Source: Sphingobacteriaceae bacterium (GTDB lineage Bacteria > Bacteroidota > Bacteroidia > Sphingobacteriales > Sphingobacteriaceae). Taken from it: a DNA stretch of 64,000 nucleotides. Under the pieces are notes generated by a model. It worked only from the letters and a program-made list of their open reading frames with translations. It did no database searches and had not been told where the DNA came from. The first letter of the stretch is position 1, and each line of letters starts with the position of its first letter. This document shows positions 51,173 to 59,870 of this stretch, piece by piece. The stretch spans positions 106,329 through 170,328 of the forward strand of contig JAQSWM010000006.1 in assembly GCA_029266635.1 (NCBI GenBank), given 5' to 3'. The position numbers and the translations under genes were made by a program.

Positions 51173-51493
51173 TTACTTTATCACTATAGCTCCTGGATTC
51201 AAATCACCAGACAAACATTTCAGAACCTTTGCTGACAACTTTGTCAGTTCATAGTATGTGTTAATGCTTGCGGAGAGGACAATTACGGTAATTGTATATT
51301 TAGAGAAGTTCTGTTGATGTTGAAGATTCTTATCAAAGGTTAATAGAACATCGAACCTATGCTGGATCATCAAATCAAGAAGCTCTCCATTCTTAATGCC
51401 ATTCCAACCTCTATCACTTACCGTAAAAACTTCATGGCTGGAAAAATCAGCCTTTAGTCGCTTAGGAAGGTTTTCATCAAGCAACAGCCGCAT
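51173..51493 (-). CDS. DUF5615 PIN-like toxin
   Basis: A 106-residue protein. ATG 51493 (MRLLLDENLPKRLKADF) carries the Asp-Glu pair typical of DUF5615 and VLLTFDKNLQHQQ the second acidic segment. A TTG at 51505 is an alternative start. DUF5615 is a PIN-like nuclease fold, usually paired with DUF433. It overlaps the DUF433 gene by 17 bases. Confidence 0.85.
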   Translation of the reverse strand: MRLLLDENLPKRLKADFSSHEVFTVSDRGWNGIKNGELLDLMIQHRFDVLLTFDKNLQHQQNFSKYTITVIVLSASINTYYELTKLSAKVLKCLSGDLNPGAIVIK

Positions 51494-51716
51494 ACAACTG
51501 TTCAAGATTTTTCGATGTCAGTAACTTGTTAGCTGCATCAAGAAGAGCAACCGCCTGCTCGCGGGAGACGGTAGGAAAATCTTCCAAAAATTCGTCGAGA
51601 GAGACGTCGGCTTCTAAATGGTCAAAGAGTGTTTCAACTGGCACTCTGGTTCCGGCAATAACCGGCTGCCCACCCAAGACCTCCTTATCAATCGTGATTA
51701 ATTCTCTTATTTCCAT
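51477..51716 (-). CDS. DUF433 antitoxin
   Basis: A 79-residue DUF433 protein: LITIDKEVLGGQPVIAGTRVPVETLFDHLEAD is the family signature and the HTH-like core. The C-terminus FLEDFPTVSREQAVALLD is the second helix pair. DUF433 proteins are antitoxins of DUF5615 PIN-like toxins and bind their own promoter. The gene order antitoxin-toxin and the 17-base overlap fit. Confidence 0.88.
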   Translation of the reverse strand: MEIRELITIDKEVLGGQPVIAGTRVPVETLFDHLEADVSLDEFLEDFPTVSREQAVALLDAANKLLTSKNLEQLYAAVA

Positions 51717-51806
51717 ATCTAAAGTTAAAGATTATAAATCAAAGGTGCCTCTATGCTTGATGGATTTAAAATGTAATCCTTAATTTCAAGCCATAAATTT
51801 TCTGCA

Positions 51807-52316
51807 ATGCCCAATAAAAAACTTCTTGTTTTAAACAGCCAGCAAATACAGCAAAAAATAGACCGGATGGCGTACCAGGTTTGGGAAGACAACCTCAATG
51901 AAACGGAAATCGTGATTGCGGGTATTGCCGAGTGTGGTTATGTGGTTGCCAAGCGGGTGATGCAGGTTCTGGAGCGGATTTCGGGCATTAAGGTTATCCT
52001 CATGAAGATAACACTAGATAAAGATAGCAGTCACCTGAAGGCTGAAACTGATGTCCCTGTGGAGGATTGTGCCGGGAGGGTGGTTATTTTAGCAGATGAT
52101 GTGCTCAACAGCGGCCGCACTCTGGCATACGGCATGGGCGTTTTCCTGAATATCCCACTTAAGAAGATTCGCACCATGGTGATGGTGGACCGCAGCCATA
52201 AAGTTTTTCCGGTCTCAACTGACTTCACCGGACTTGAGCTTGCCACTATTCTGAAAGAACATGTGGACGTGGTAATGGTAGAAGACGGAGCGGAGGACGC
52301 GATTTATTTGCGTTAA
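51807..52316 (+). CDS. Phosphoribosyltransferase (PyrR-like)
   Basis: A 169-residue type I phosphoribosyltransferase fold. VVILADDVLNSGRTLAYGM is the PRPP-binding motif. The rest is close to bacterial PyrR/hypoxanthine-type PRTs, but the acceptor base is not clear. No pyrimidine or purine gene is adjacent. It is divergent from the DUF433 gene and converges with aroK, sharing the stop in a 4-base TTAA. Confidence 0.8.
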   Translation: MPNKKLLVLNSQQIQQKIDRMAYQVWEDNLNETEIVIAGIAECGYVVAKRVMQVLERISGIKVILMKITLDKDSSHLKAETDVPVEDCAGRVVILADDVLNSGRTLAYGMGVFLNIPLKKIRTMVMVDRSHKVFPVSTDFTGLELATILKEHVDVVMVEDGAEDAIYLR

Positions 52317-52825
52317 CTAATACCCAACACTTCCGCTAACTTCTCGGCGTTCAGCCCAACCCCATTTAGCTCATGCTGCGCTTCCTTATAAAAAGCCTCG
52401 CGTTCCTGTAGTTTTTCTGTTATAAACTCCACAAGTTTTTCCTGGGAGAATCGGCTTATCAAGGGGCGTTCCGCTTTGCCATGTTCAAGCCTGTCAGCTA
52501 ATGTTTGTGGTGTAAGATTGATGTAAACCGTTTGTCCGTTGCGGTTCATCCAATCCATATTATCGAAAAAACATGGCGCTCCCCCGCCCGTTGCGATGAT
52601 GGCGCAGTCAGGAAAAATCGTCTTTTGAAGGCTGTCACGTTCCAGTTCCCTAAAGCCCTGCTCGCCGTATTCTCTAAAATAATCTGCAATGGTGCAGCCT
52701 ACTTTTCCCTCAATCGTTTTATCGAGATCGATAAAGTCAAATCCGGTTCTTGCCGCAAGTTTCCGCCCGAGCGTGCTTTTGCCACATCCCATAAATCCAA
52801 TCAAAAAAACCAGGTTCCTGTTCAT
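52313..52825 (-). CDS. aroK: Shikimate kinase
   Basis: A 170-residue AroK. Walker A GFMGCGKSTLGRKLA, the shikimate-binding DLDKTIEGKVG and FRELERDSL, and IATGGGAPC are all present; the LID Arg is in GKAERPLI. It phosphorylates shikimate in the chorismate pathway. The ATG at 52825 is preferred over a TTG just upstream. It is the last gene of a leftward unit after the OppB-type permease. Confidence 0.93.
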   Translation of the reverse strand: MNRNLVFLIGFMGCGKSTLGRKLAARTGFDFIDLDKTIEGKVGCTIADYFREYGEQGFRELERDSLQKTIFPDCAIIATGGGAPCFFDNMDWMNRNGQTVYINLTPQTLADRLEHGKAERPLISRFSQEKLVEFITEKLQEREAFYKEAQHELNGVGLNAEKLAEVLGIS

Positions 52826-52856
52826 CAAAATGCCTTTGTTCGCTTTTCAAACATTG

Positions 52857-53915
52857 CTACGCAAGCTTCACCCGTGGGTCGATGAATGCATAAAGGATAT
52901 CAACCAGGATGTTTATGATTACAAATATAAAAGCCACAAAAAGGATTGCCCCCATCACGACCGGAAAATCAGAAAGCTCAAGCGCATCCACGGTAGCTTT
53001 CCCCAATCCGTTGTAGCCAAAGATGTATTCCACGAAGAAAGAACCAGCTAAGAGCGAGGCAAACCAACCGGAAATTGCCGTGATAACGGGATTGAGCGCA
53101 TTCTTCAATGCATGTTTGTAAATGATTCTGTTGCTGCTTAAGCCCTTGGCTTTAGCCGTGCGAATGTAATCCTGGCTCAGCACATCAAGCATAGCGCTTC
53201 GGGTGAGCTGCACAATGATGGCAAGCGGCCGCAGCCCAAGCGTGATCATCGGCAGAATAAGGTTCTTTAATGTGAGCACTTCGCCATCGAAGGGATCATA
53301 GTTGTACAAACTTCCCGACATGTTCAATCCGGTATAATCGCTTAGCACAAAGCCGAATATCCAGGCAATGATGATGCCGGCGAAAAAAGATGGAGCAGAG
53401 ATTCCCAGGATCGCAAATGCGTTTGCCGAACTGTCGATCCAGGTATCGCGGTTTACTGCAGATACAACTCCCAAAAAAACTCCGATAAGAGTGGCAAAGA
53501 TCATCGCAGTAAGCGCCAGAATAAAAGTGTTTGGAATTGTTTCTGCCAGGATACTGCTCACGTTGCGTCGGGTTTGGTACGAGCGGCGCAGGTAAGGCTC
53601 TTTCAACACCAGCGATTTTGTGCTGCTAACGGAAAATAGCTTGACGTAATTATACTTGGCTTTTGCCATCGAATCGCTTTCGTGGATAGCAATTGGGGAT
53701 AAGTCATTCACGTAATAGGCAAACTGCACGTAGACAGGCCTGTCAAGCCCGAACTCCTTTCGCACAGCCTCAAGCGATTGCACATCCGGGCGCTGCCCGA
53801 GCGTCATGCGAGCGGGATCTCCCGGAAGGATATTAAACAGGAAGAAAACTACCACAACAACGCCTGCCAGAACCGCCAGCCCGTAAGCAATTTTATGGAG
53901 GCTGTATCTGATCAT
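52857..53915 (-). CDS. Peptide ABC transporter permease, OppB/DppB type
   Basis: A 352-residue permease. The start is ATG 53915 (MIRYSLHKIAYGLAVLAGVV), which overlaps the upstream stop by one base (TAATG); the frame stays open 66 bases further, inside the BT_3928 gene, and is not used. TM1 is followed by FNILPGDPARMTLGQRP, the OppB signature, a periplasmic segment of about 80 residues, and IRTAKAKGLSSNRIIYKHALKN with the EAA loop. The C-terminal VEYIFGYNGLGKATVDALE is standard. Together with the OppC-type gene at 7219 it could form a transporter. No ATPase gene is present here. Confidence 0.9.
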   Translation of the reverse strand: MIRYSLHKIAYGLAVLAGVVVVVFFLFNILPGDPARMTLGQRPDVQSLEAVRKEFGLDRPVYVQFAYYVNDLSPIAIHESDSMAKAKYNYVKLFSVSSTKSLVLKEPYLRRSYQTRRNVSSILAETIPNTFILALTAMIFATLIGVFLGVVSAVNRDTWIDSSANAFAILGISAPSFFAGIIIAWIFGFVLSDYTGLNMSGSLYNYDPFDGEVLTLKNLILPMITLGLRPLAIIVQLTRSAMLDVLSQDYIRTAKAKGLSSNRIIYKHALKNALNPVITAISGWFASLLAGSFFVEYIFGYNGLGKATVDALELSDFPVVMGAILFVAFIFVIINILVDILYAFIDPRVKLA

Positions 53916-55072
53916 TACCTGCCTTTTTGAAAATAATCGTGATCCAAATGGGTATAGGATGGCAGCAAATGGTAGTGCCATTTATTAATTACGATACCAT
54001 TTTTTATCAGCATGAGCCCTGGGTTTGCCCGAACCATGCTCTTTAGCGGCACAGCATCGCAATAAAAAATTTCCATGGGCAGCCTGCTACCTTTCCGGAA
54101 TTTTTCAGCAGCTTCGGGCGTTGCGGAAGTCAGCAGCACAGACCGGATGTTATAGTTTTCGGCGGCGTTGATAGCAAGCGCATTCAGGTCTCCAATGGCT
54201 TTCAGGTTCGTTTTTCCAAGATCGTAGGCTACGATTATCAGGTTGTAATTGGGGCTTTCAAAAATCTCTTTCGTGTAGTCGGTACCGAAGGCATCAGTAA
54301 CTTTCAGATCCTTTATTTTGACCTCGAAACCCTTTTTGATCAATTTATTTTCCGGTTCGCCAACAATCTCCCATGTAGTGTCTTTCCATATCTCTGTCTT
54401 CAGATATTCCTTGTCAGTCATCTTTTTGCTTTCGCCGGATTTTTTGTTCTTCAAGGTATAGGTAATCTCAAACTCATCCTGCGGCGCACCCACCGGCACT
54501 TTCATCTGCTCCGGGATGTTCTTTCCAGTTTTGTATGGCAGAAAATCCATCACCGGAAGGAAATTATAGGTGTACAAACCGAAACCTACTGCCAGCACCG
54601 TAATAATAATCAAGCTTAAATCCTGAGCTTTTCCTGAGTGGATAAGCGGGCGGATTGTGTACCAGTTGAAGAATATGACGAGGATGAGTAGCAATAATAC
54701 CAGGTCTTTACTGAATGACTGCCAGGGGGTTAGCGGGATTGCATCACCGAAACAGCCACACGTGCGGACCACATCGAAGTACGCCGAATAAAAAGTAAGG
54801 AAAGTGAAAAATATGATCAGCAGAAGCAATCCCCAGGCCACCTGTTTTCCTCGCAGGCCAAGAAGCAAAGCCGCCCCGAGGATTATTTCCAGCGCACACA
54901 ACAAGATGGCGATCGCGGTGGCGTAATCGTACAGGAACATCATGTGGAACACCTCAAAATATTCCTGCAGCTTATAGCCGAAGCCCAGCGGATCGTTTTG
55001 CTTGATGAGACCCGAAAAAATGAACAGCAAGCCAACCAGCACACGGCATACGATCACGAGGTTCTTTTTCAT
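53915..55072 (-). CDS. BT_3928-like DoxX/MauE membrane protein with periplasmic thioredoxin-like tail
   Basis: A 385-residue protein with four TM helices in the first 150 residues (DoxX/MauE layout). RTCGCFGDAIPLTPWQSF carries the Cys pair typical for MauE-type proteins. A further TM helix follows at about 150-170, then a soluble domain with FEITYTLKNKKSGESKKM and a thioredoxin-like fold with one Cys (EIFYCDAVPLKSMVRANPGLMLI). The family is described from Bacteroidota as BT_3928-like. A role in thiol-disulphide chemistry is likely, but not shown. It overlaps the OppB gene by one base. Confidence 0.8.
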   Translation of the reverse strand: MKKNLVIVCRVLVGLLFIFSGLIKQNDPLGFGYKLQEYFEVFHMMFLYDYATAIAILLCALEIILGAALLLGLRGKQVAWGLLLLIIFFTFLTFYSAYFDVVRTCGCFGDAIPLTPWQSFSKDLVLLLLILVIFFNWYTIRPLIHSGKAQDLSLIIITVLAVGFGLYTYNFLPVMDFLPYKTGKNIPEQMKVPVGAPQDEFEITYTLKNKKSGESKKMTDKEYLKTEIWKDTTWEIVGEPENKLIKKGFEVKIKDLKVTDAFGTDYTKEIFESPNYNLIIVAYDLGKTNLKAIGDLNALAINAAENYNIRSVLLTSATPEAAEKFRKGSRLPMEIFYCDAVPLKSMVRANPGLMLIKNGIVINKWHYHLLPSYTHLDHDYFQKGR

Positions 55073-55074
55073 TG

Positions 55075-55623
55075 TTAAAAAGGGCTTGTCAAATCTTTTA
55101 AGAAAGGCAGCACTCTGTCTTTTTCTGATAGGATCACTTCATCATGGCCGATGCCCCAATCAATGTTCAAATCAGGATCATCCCACCTTGCCCCTACTTC
55201 TGAGGCTTTATCGTAAAGGTTCGTCACCTTGTAGGCGAAAATAGTGTTGTCTTCAAGCGTTACAAAGCCGTGTAAAAATCCAGGCGGCACCCAAAACATC
55301 TTGAAGTTACCTCCTGTAAGTTCAATGCTGAAGTGCTGGCCGAAGGTGGGAGAACCTTTACGGAAGTCCACCGCCACGTCTGTCACGCTGCCCTGGATTA
55401 CACGCACCAACTTTCCCTGGGCATACGGATGAGCCTGTGCATGCAGCCCTCTCAATGTTCCTTTTTGGGAAAAAGACTGGTTATCCTGTACAAAGGAGGC
55501 ATGAATACCGGCATCTTTAAATGCTTTCTCGTTATAGCTTTCGTAAAAATAACCACGGTCGTCTTTCCAAACTTTTGGCTCTATGATGTATAAGTCCTTT
55601 ATGGGCGTTTCTATAAAATTCAT
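55075..55623 (-). CDS. rfbC: dTDP-4-dehydrorhamnose 3,5-epimerase
   Basis: A 182-residue RmlC cupin. FYESYNEKAFKDAGI, VQDNQSFSQKGTLRGLHAQ with the catalytic His, GKLVRVIQGSVTDVAVD with the Asp partner, and MFWVPPGFLHGFVTLED are all present. It epimerises the sugar at C3 and C5 in dTDP-rhamnose synthesis. The other rml genes are not here. It starts in the 4-base ATGA overlap of the DUF4286 gene and is 2 bases before the BT_3928-like gene. Confidence 0.93.
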   Translation of the reverse strand: MNFIETPIKDLYIIEPKVWKDDRGYFYESYNEKAFKDAGIHASFVQDNQSFSQKGTLRGLHAQAHPYAQGKLVRVIQGSVTDVAVDFRKGSPTFGQHFSIELTGGNFKMFWVPPGFLHGFVTLEDNTIFAYKVTNLYDKASEVGARWDDPDLNIDWGIGHDEVILSEKDRVLPFLKDLTSPF

Positions 55624-55928
55624 TGGTGGCCTACAAATTCCATTAAAGTGTTGAAAGATACAAAGCGGTTGGCAAAATTGTCGGTCATTGCGTTGCTGAA
55701 GCGAGCCTCGAAACTGCTTTGATAGTTTCTAAAGTTCTGTTCAGACTCCGCGATAAATTGAATGCAATAGGTAACGCCTTCGTTTGGAGAATCAAGGACT
55801 TTGAGCATGCGGTTTGAAACAAAGGTATCTGTTGCCATTATTCCCGGGATTTGCACAGACTGCATCCACGCCAGCCATTCGCTTTCCGCTGCTTCCTCCA
55901 ATATAACGGTTACGTTGTATAAAACCAT
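55620..55928 (-). CDS. DUF4286 family protein
   Basis: A 102-residue small ferredoxin-like fold protein. VTVILEEAAESEWLAWMQS, IMATDTFVSNRMLKVLDS and EARFSNAMTDNFANRFVSFNTLMEFV are the DUF4286 pattern seen in Bacteroidota. Function unknown. It overlaps rfbC by 4 bases, so both are coupled. Confidence 0.85.
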   Translation of the reverse strand: MVLYNVTVILEEAAESEWLAWMQSVQIPGIMATDTFVSNRMLKVLDSPNEGVTYCIQFIAESEQNFRNYQSSFEARFSNAMTDNFANRFVSFNTLMEFVGHQ

Positions 55929-56000
55929 GGGGCTAAGATAGGGAAGGGAATTTGAGTTTAGAATTCGAGAGTTATGAATTGGAAGTGTTGCCTGTCCGAA

Positions 56001-57809
56001 TCAACTTCCTACTTTATCCCCCCGCAAATTCCTGAACCTCTTCCTGGCTTCAATCACGAACAAGCTTCCGGGATAGTCTGTGATGATCTTTTGGTAAAGG
56101 CCTTTGGCTTTTTCGCTGTCGCTTAGTTTGTTTTCATACAAATCAGCGAGCATAAATAAGGCATCATCAGCCCACAGGTCGAACTTGTAATTATCGGTAA
56201 TATTTTGAAGCTGGACAGCAGCCTTTTGGAAATCGTTTTGCTTTAGATAAATTTTTGCTTTAGCCATCAAAATATCATCGGCGAGCGAGTTGCTGGGATA
56301 TTTTGTGTTTATGCTGTCGAGCGATGCCAGCGCAGAAGGAAGCTGGTTTTTAAATATCAGCAAATCTGTGTACGCATAGCTTTTAAGAGCGTTAGTATCT
56401 GCGTCTGACGCTGTGTTTTCCTGTATCAGCAGCCCGAGGTTTAGCGCATCGTTTGCAATTAGCTGAGACGTTGAAGCCTTGAGCACATCCAACTGAGTTT
56501 TAGCCCAGGCGAAATCGCCCATGTAATACGATAATCTGGCGTTTCTAAACTTCGCCTCCTGCCCCATCGGTTGATCGGCAAATTGCTTTTCTACCTGCCC
56601 ATATGTAAGATTGGCTTCCCAGACTTCTCCGGTGAGAATATAAACATCTGCCAAATCCAGCTTCGCCTGTCCAAGGATGGAAGCAGGCAAATTACTGACC
56701 TGAATCAGTTCTTCTAACAGCTTTTGCGCTTCTTTGGGTTTATTCAAATAAAACGCCTGTAAGTTACCCAATTGCCGCATCGCGAAAGCCGTGTTGCTCA
56801 CTTTGCCAAACTCGCTCAACAACCCTAAATATTCTTTTTCCAATTGCTGAAGCTCGCCAATTGTAAACTTTCCGCCTGTCAGCATCTGATTTTTTGTGTT
56901 CAGCATCTGAATCTTTGCGGGAATATAGTACTGGCTATCGCTTCCCTTCGAGATTAAATATTGAAGTGCATCAACGGCTGTTGGATAAGCCTTATTTGAG
57001 ATCAGTAGCCAGGACAAGTCATAAATTCGGTCACCGGGTTCCTTAAGGCGCTTGTCCAGAGCTATGGATTGTCGCAAAGCCATCTCATAATCTTTCTGCT
57101 GAATATATTGCCAGGTAAGCATTTCGGCATAAGGAACGTTTTGCGGATCTTTTTGCAGGCGGCGCAAAAGCGTTGACTTCAGTAAATCGTAATCAGCATT
57201 ATCTTCAAATATCGCCGACAGTACACCCTGCGCTTGTTGCATTGCTACCGGATTCTTCTCGATCACATTCAAATACTCTTGCACAAGCATTGTCTTATTT
57301 TTTTGAAACCGATAAATGGAGATCAGATCATAAGCAAACGCATTATCATCACCAAGCAGCTTCCTCCCCGCGATCAGCGCCTTCACGGCATAATCATACA
57401 TGTCCGTGCGGTAAAAGTTAGTTGCCAGGTCACGAATCTGGAACTCCGCTTTAGGAAGATCCTTAATTAGGTCGTTGTACCATGTATCAGCCTTTTCGTC
57501 TTCGCCGCGGGCGCTGAGCAATCGCCCAAAATCAACTTTGTAGGTATAATTGTCCGGCGAAGATTTCATTTGCTTTTTTATAATCTTATCCGCCTCTTCA
57601 TACTGTTTAAGCTTTAACAGGGAGTTCAGATATGGATCGTAATAATTCTGAGCCCGTAACCCCGTAAATAGTTTACGGTATACCATAACTGCTTTTTCAA
57701 AATCTCCGTTTTGGTAATATTGGGCAGCCAGGGCCTCGTCGGGCGAAGTTTGCGCAGAGCCAGACAAGGTTATAAATAGCGCAAGGAGGATAAAGACAAA
57801 AACTCTCAT
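56001..57809 (-). CDS. Tetratricopeptide repeat protein, exported
   Basis: A 602-residue protein with a signal peptide (MRVFVFILLALFITLSGSA) and many helical TPR-like repeats. AAQYYQNGDFEKAVMVYRKLF is the first clear unit and DALFMLADLYENKLSDSEKAKGLYQKIITDYPGS one of the last. It is probably a periplasmic scaffold protein, possibly outer membrane-linked. A comparable TPR protein occurs near DUF4286 or gliding genes in Bacteroidota, but I cannot name it. It is 72 bases from the DUF4286 gene. Confidence 0.85.
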   Translation of the reverse strand: MRVFVFILLALFITLSGSAQTSPDEALAAQYYQNGDFEKAVMVYRKLFTGLRAQNYYDPYLNSLLKLKQYEEADKIIKKQMKSSPDNYTYKVDFGRLLSARGEDEKADTWYNDLIKDLPKAEFQIRDLATNFYRTDMYDYAVKALIAGRKLLGDDNAFAYDLISIYRFQKNKTMLVQEYLNVIEKNPVAMQQAQGVLSAIFEDNADYDLLKSTLLRRLQKDPQNVPYAEMLTWQYIQQKDYEMALRQSIALDKRLKEPGDRIYDLSWLLISNKAYPTAVDALQYLISKGSDSQYYIPAKIQMLNTKNQMLTGGKFTIGELQQLEKEYLGLLSEFGKVSNTAFAMRQLGNLQAFYLNKPKEAQKLLEELIQVSNLPASILGQAKLDLADVYILTGEVWEANLTYGQVEKQFADQPMGQEAKFRNARLSYYMGDFAWAKTQLDVLKASTSQLIANDALNLGLLIQENTASDADTNALKSYAYTDLLIFKNQLPSALASLDSINTKYPSNSLADDILMAKAKIYLKQNDFQKAAVQLQNITDNYKFDLWADDALFMLADLYENKLSDSEKAKGLYQKIITDYPGSLFVIEARKRFRNLRGDKVGS

Positions 57810-57995
57810 CTGTGTTTAGGCGGTATAATTCTAAGGTAACGAATATATCCGCTTTTTGTGCGGCAGGTGGCATTTACCTATTAAAGATATTACACATGCT
57901 GTATTCTAAATGTTACGCGTAGAGCGGATAGCAACAAACGGATTTTGATAATTTAGCCAATATCGGCAGGGCAGACCTGCTGTATGATCTCCCGA

Positions 57996-59870
57996 ATGAA
58001 GATAATATTCAGAAGTTTATTGTTGGCCATAATCCTGTATTTTGCTGCTTGCAAGCAGCACGAGCGTGCGGTCAAAATACCTTTGGAAGCTTTTTTCAGG
58101 AACTCAGGAAAAAGCAGCTTTCAAATCTCGCCCGACGGTAAACAGATTTCTTACGTTCAAAACCAATTGTTGTATGTACAAGATCTTGATGGCAAAAAAG
58201 GAAGGAATCTCACCAAGAAAGCCGATAGGATAATTGGCTATTACTGGGCAAACAACGACATGCTTTTTTATAGGTCGGCTGCCCGCGACAAACGTGGAGA
58301 GCGCCTGATTGCGGTTTATACAAACGGCAAACCATCCCAGGAATTGCTTCCGCGAGGGAGGTTCAAGATCAGCCTGATCAATCCTACCCGCATTAAAGAT
58401 AACACGCTGTTCCTGGCCCTCAACCTTCGCGATTCTGGTTTATTTGATGCTTATAAGCTTGACATAGCGGCTAAAAAGCTCAGCCTGGTATTTAAAAATC
58501 CTGGGAACATTACGGAATGGTATGTTGATGATGATAACCAGTTAAGGCTGGCGGTGGCAAGCGATGGGGTAAACAAAACCCTCATGTTCCGCGAAAACTC
58601 GCAAGATAAATTCAAGCCCGTTATTACTACCAACTTCAAAACAAATATAAAACCAGTAGGATTTTGCAGGCAGAATAAAAGCTGCATTTATGCTCTTTCC
58701 AACTACGGCCGCGATAAAATGGCCATCGTGGAGTTTAACTGCCTGACAGGGAAAGAGGAAAAGGAAATATTTAGCCATAAGGATGTAGATGTGGTTGAGG
58801 CTGGATATTCTACAAAACGCCGGGGAATAAACTACGCGGTATTTGAAACATGGAAAAAACAGCGCATCTACTTAAATGATAGCGCAAAAAGTGTCTATCA
58901 GAAGTTGGAAAAACTGCTTCCAAATACTGAAATAAACATCCTGAGCCGAGATTCGGCAGAGAAGAAACTCATTATAAATACGTTCACAGACGTTACGCCA
59001 GGGGTATTTTACCTTTACACTTTGGCTACCAACAAACTTTTAAGGCTCAGCGAGCCTGATTCTGCCTTATCAGAAAATAACCTGTGCCCAATGAAACCTC
59101 AAAGTTTCAAAAACCGAGAGGGCTTTACCATCAATGGCTATTTAACGGTGCCAAAAGGCTCATCAGGTAAAGACTTGCCGGTCGTGGTTATTCCCCACAG
59201 CATAGCCGAATCCCGCAATAGCTGGGGTTTCAACAGTGAAGTTCAGTTTTTGGCAAATCGCGGATATGCGGTTTTCCAGATGAACTTCAGAGGCTCTACG
59301 GGCTACGGCAAGGAGTTTTATACCGCTGGCTTTAAAAAATGGGGCACAGCTATACAAGACGATATAACCGATGGTGTGAAATGGTTAATCGATAGTGAAA
59401 TTGCGGATCCGAAACGGATTGCTATATATGGGACCAGCTTTGGCGGATATTCTGCGCTTGAAGGCTTGAGCCTGCACCCGGAGCTGTATGCCTGCGGTGT
59501 GTCGTATTCTGGCTTCACAAATTTGTTTACATTTATAAAAAGTGTTCCGCCCTACTATAAGCCCTATCAGCAAATGTTTTATGAAAAGGTTGGCAACCCC
59601 GAAACTGATGCTGACTATTTCAGAGCTTACTCACCTATCTTTCACACAGACAGAATAAAAGCCCCCATCTTGATTGCTCAAGGCACAAAAGATCCGCGGG
59701 TTAATGTAAACGAAACCAATCAGTTTGTACGCGAGTTAAAAAAGAGAGGCGTTTTAGTTACATACATACTAAAACAGAATGAAGGCCACAGCTTCAGGAA
59801 ACAAGAAAACCGACAGGATTTTTACAGGCAGCTTGAGAAGTTCCTGGCTGAACACTTGACAAAACACTAA
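57996..59870 (+). CDS. S9 family prolyl oligopeptidase-like lipoprotein
   Basis: A 624-residue protein. ATG 57996 (MKIIFRSLLLAIILYFAACKQ) gives a lipobox FAAC; an in-frame ATG at 57984 is also possible. A seven-bladed beta-propeller (to about residue 365) precedes the alpha/beta hydrolase domain. Catalytic residues: Ser481 in YGTSFGGYSALEG, Asp566 in TKDPRVNVNE and His598 in NEGHSFRK. It probably cleaves peptides in the periplasm. Its TAA shares a base with the ATG of the histidine kinase (TAATG), so it is part of the signalling operon. Confidence 0.9.
   Translation: MKIIFRSLLLAIILYFAACKQHERAVKIPLEAFFRNSGKSSFQISPDGKQISYVQNQLLYVQDLDGKKGRNLTKKADRIIGYYWANNDMLFYRSAARDKRGERLIAVYTNGKPSQELLPRGRFKISLINPTRIKDNTLFLALNLRDSGLFDAYKLDIAAKKLSLVFKNPGNITEWYVDDDNQLRLAVASDGVNKTLMFRENSQDKFKPVITTNFKTNIKPVGFCRQNKSCIYALSNYGRDKMAIVEFNCLTGKEEKEIFSHKDVDVVEAGYSTKRRGINYAVFETWKKQRIYLNDSAKSVYQKLEKLLPNTEINILSRDSAEKKLIINTFTDVTPGVFYLYTLATNKLLRLSEPDSALSENNLCPMKPQSFKNREGFTINGYLTVPKGSSGKDLPVVVIPHSIAESRNSWGFNSEVQFLANRGYAVFQMNFRGSTGYGKEFYTAGFKKWGTAIQDDITDGVKWLIDSEIADPKRIAIYGTSFGGYSALEGLSLHPELYACGVSYSGFTNLFTFIKSVPPYYKPYQQMFYEKVGNPETDADYFRAYSPIFHTDRIKAPILIAQGTKDPRVNVNETNQFVRELKKRGVLVTYILKQNEGHSFRKQENRQDFYRQLEKFLAEHLTKH

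Noticed and set aside
55075..55623. rfbC as sign of a polysaccharide locus
   Set aside because: No other rml or glycosyltransferase gene is adjacent; neighbours are unrelated.
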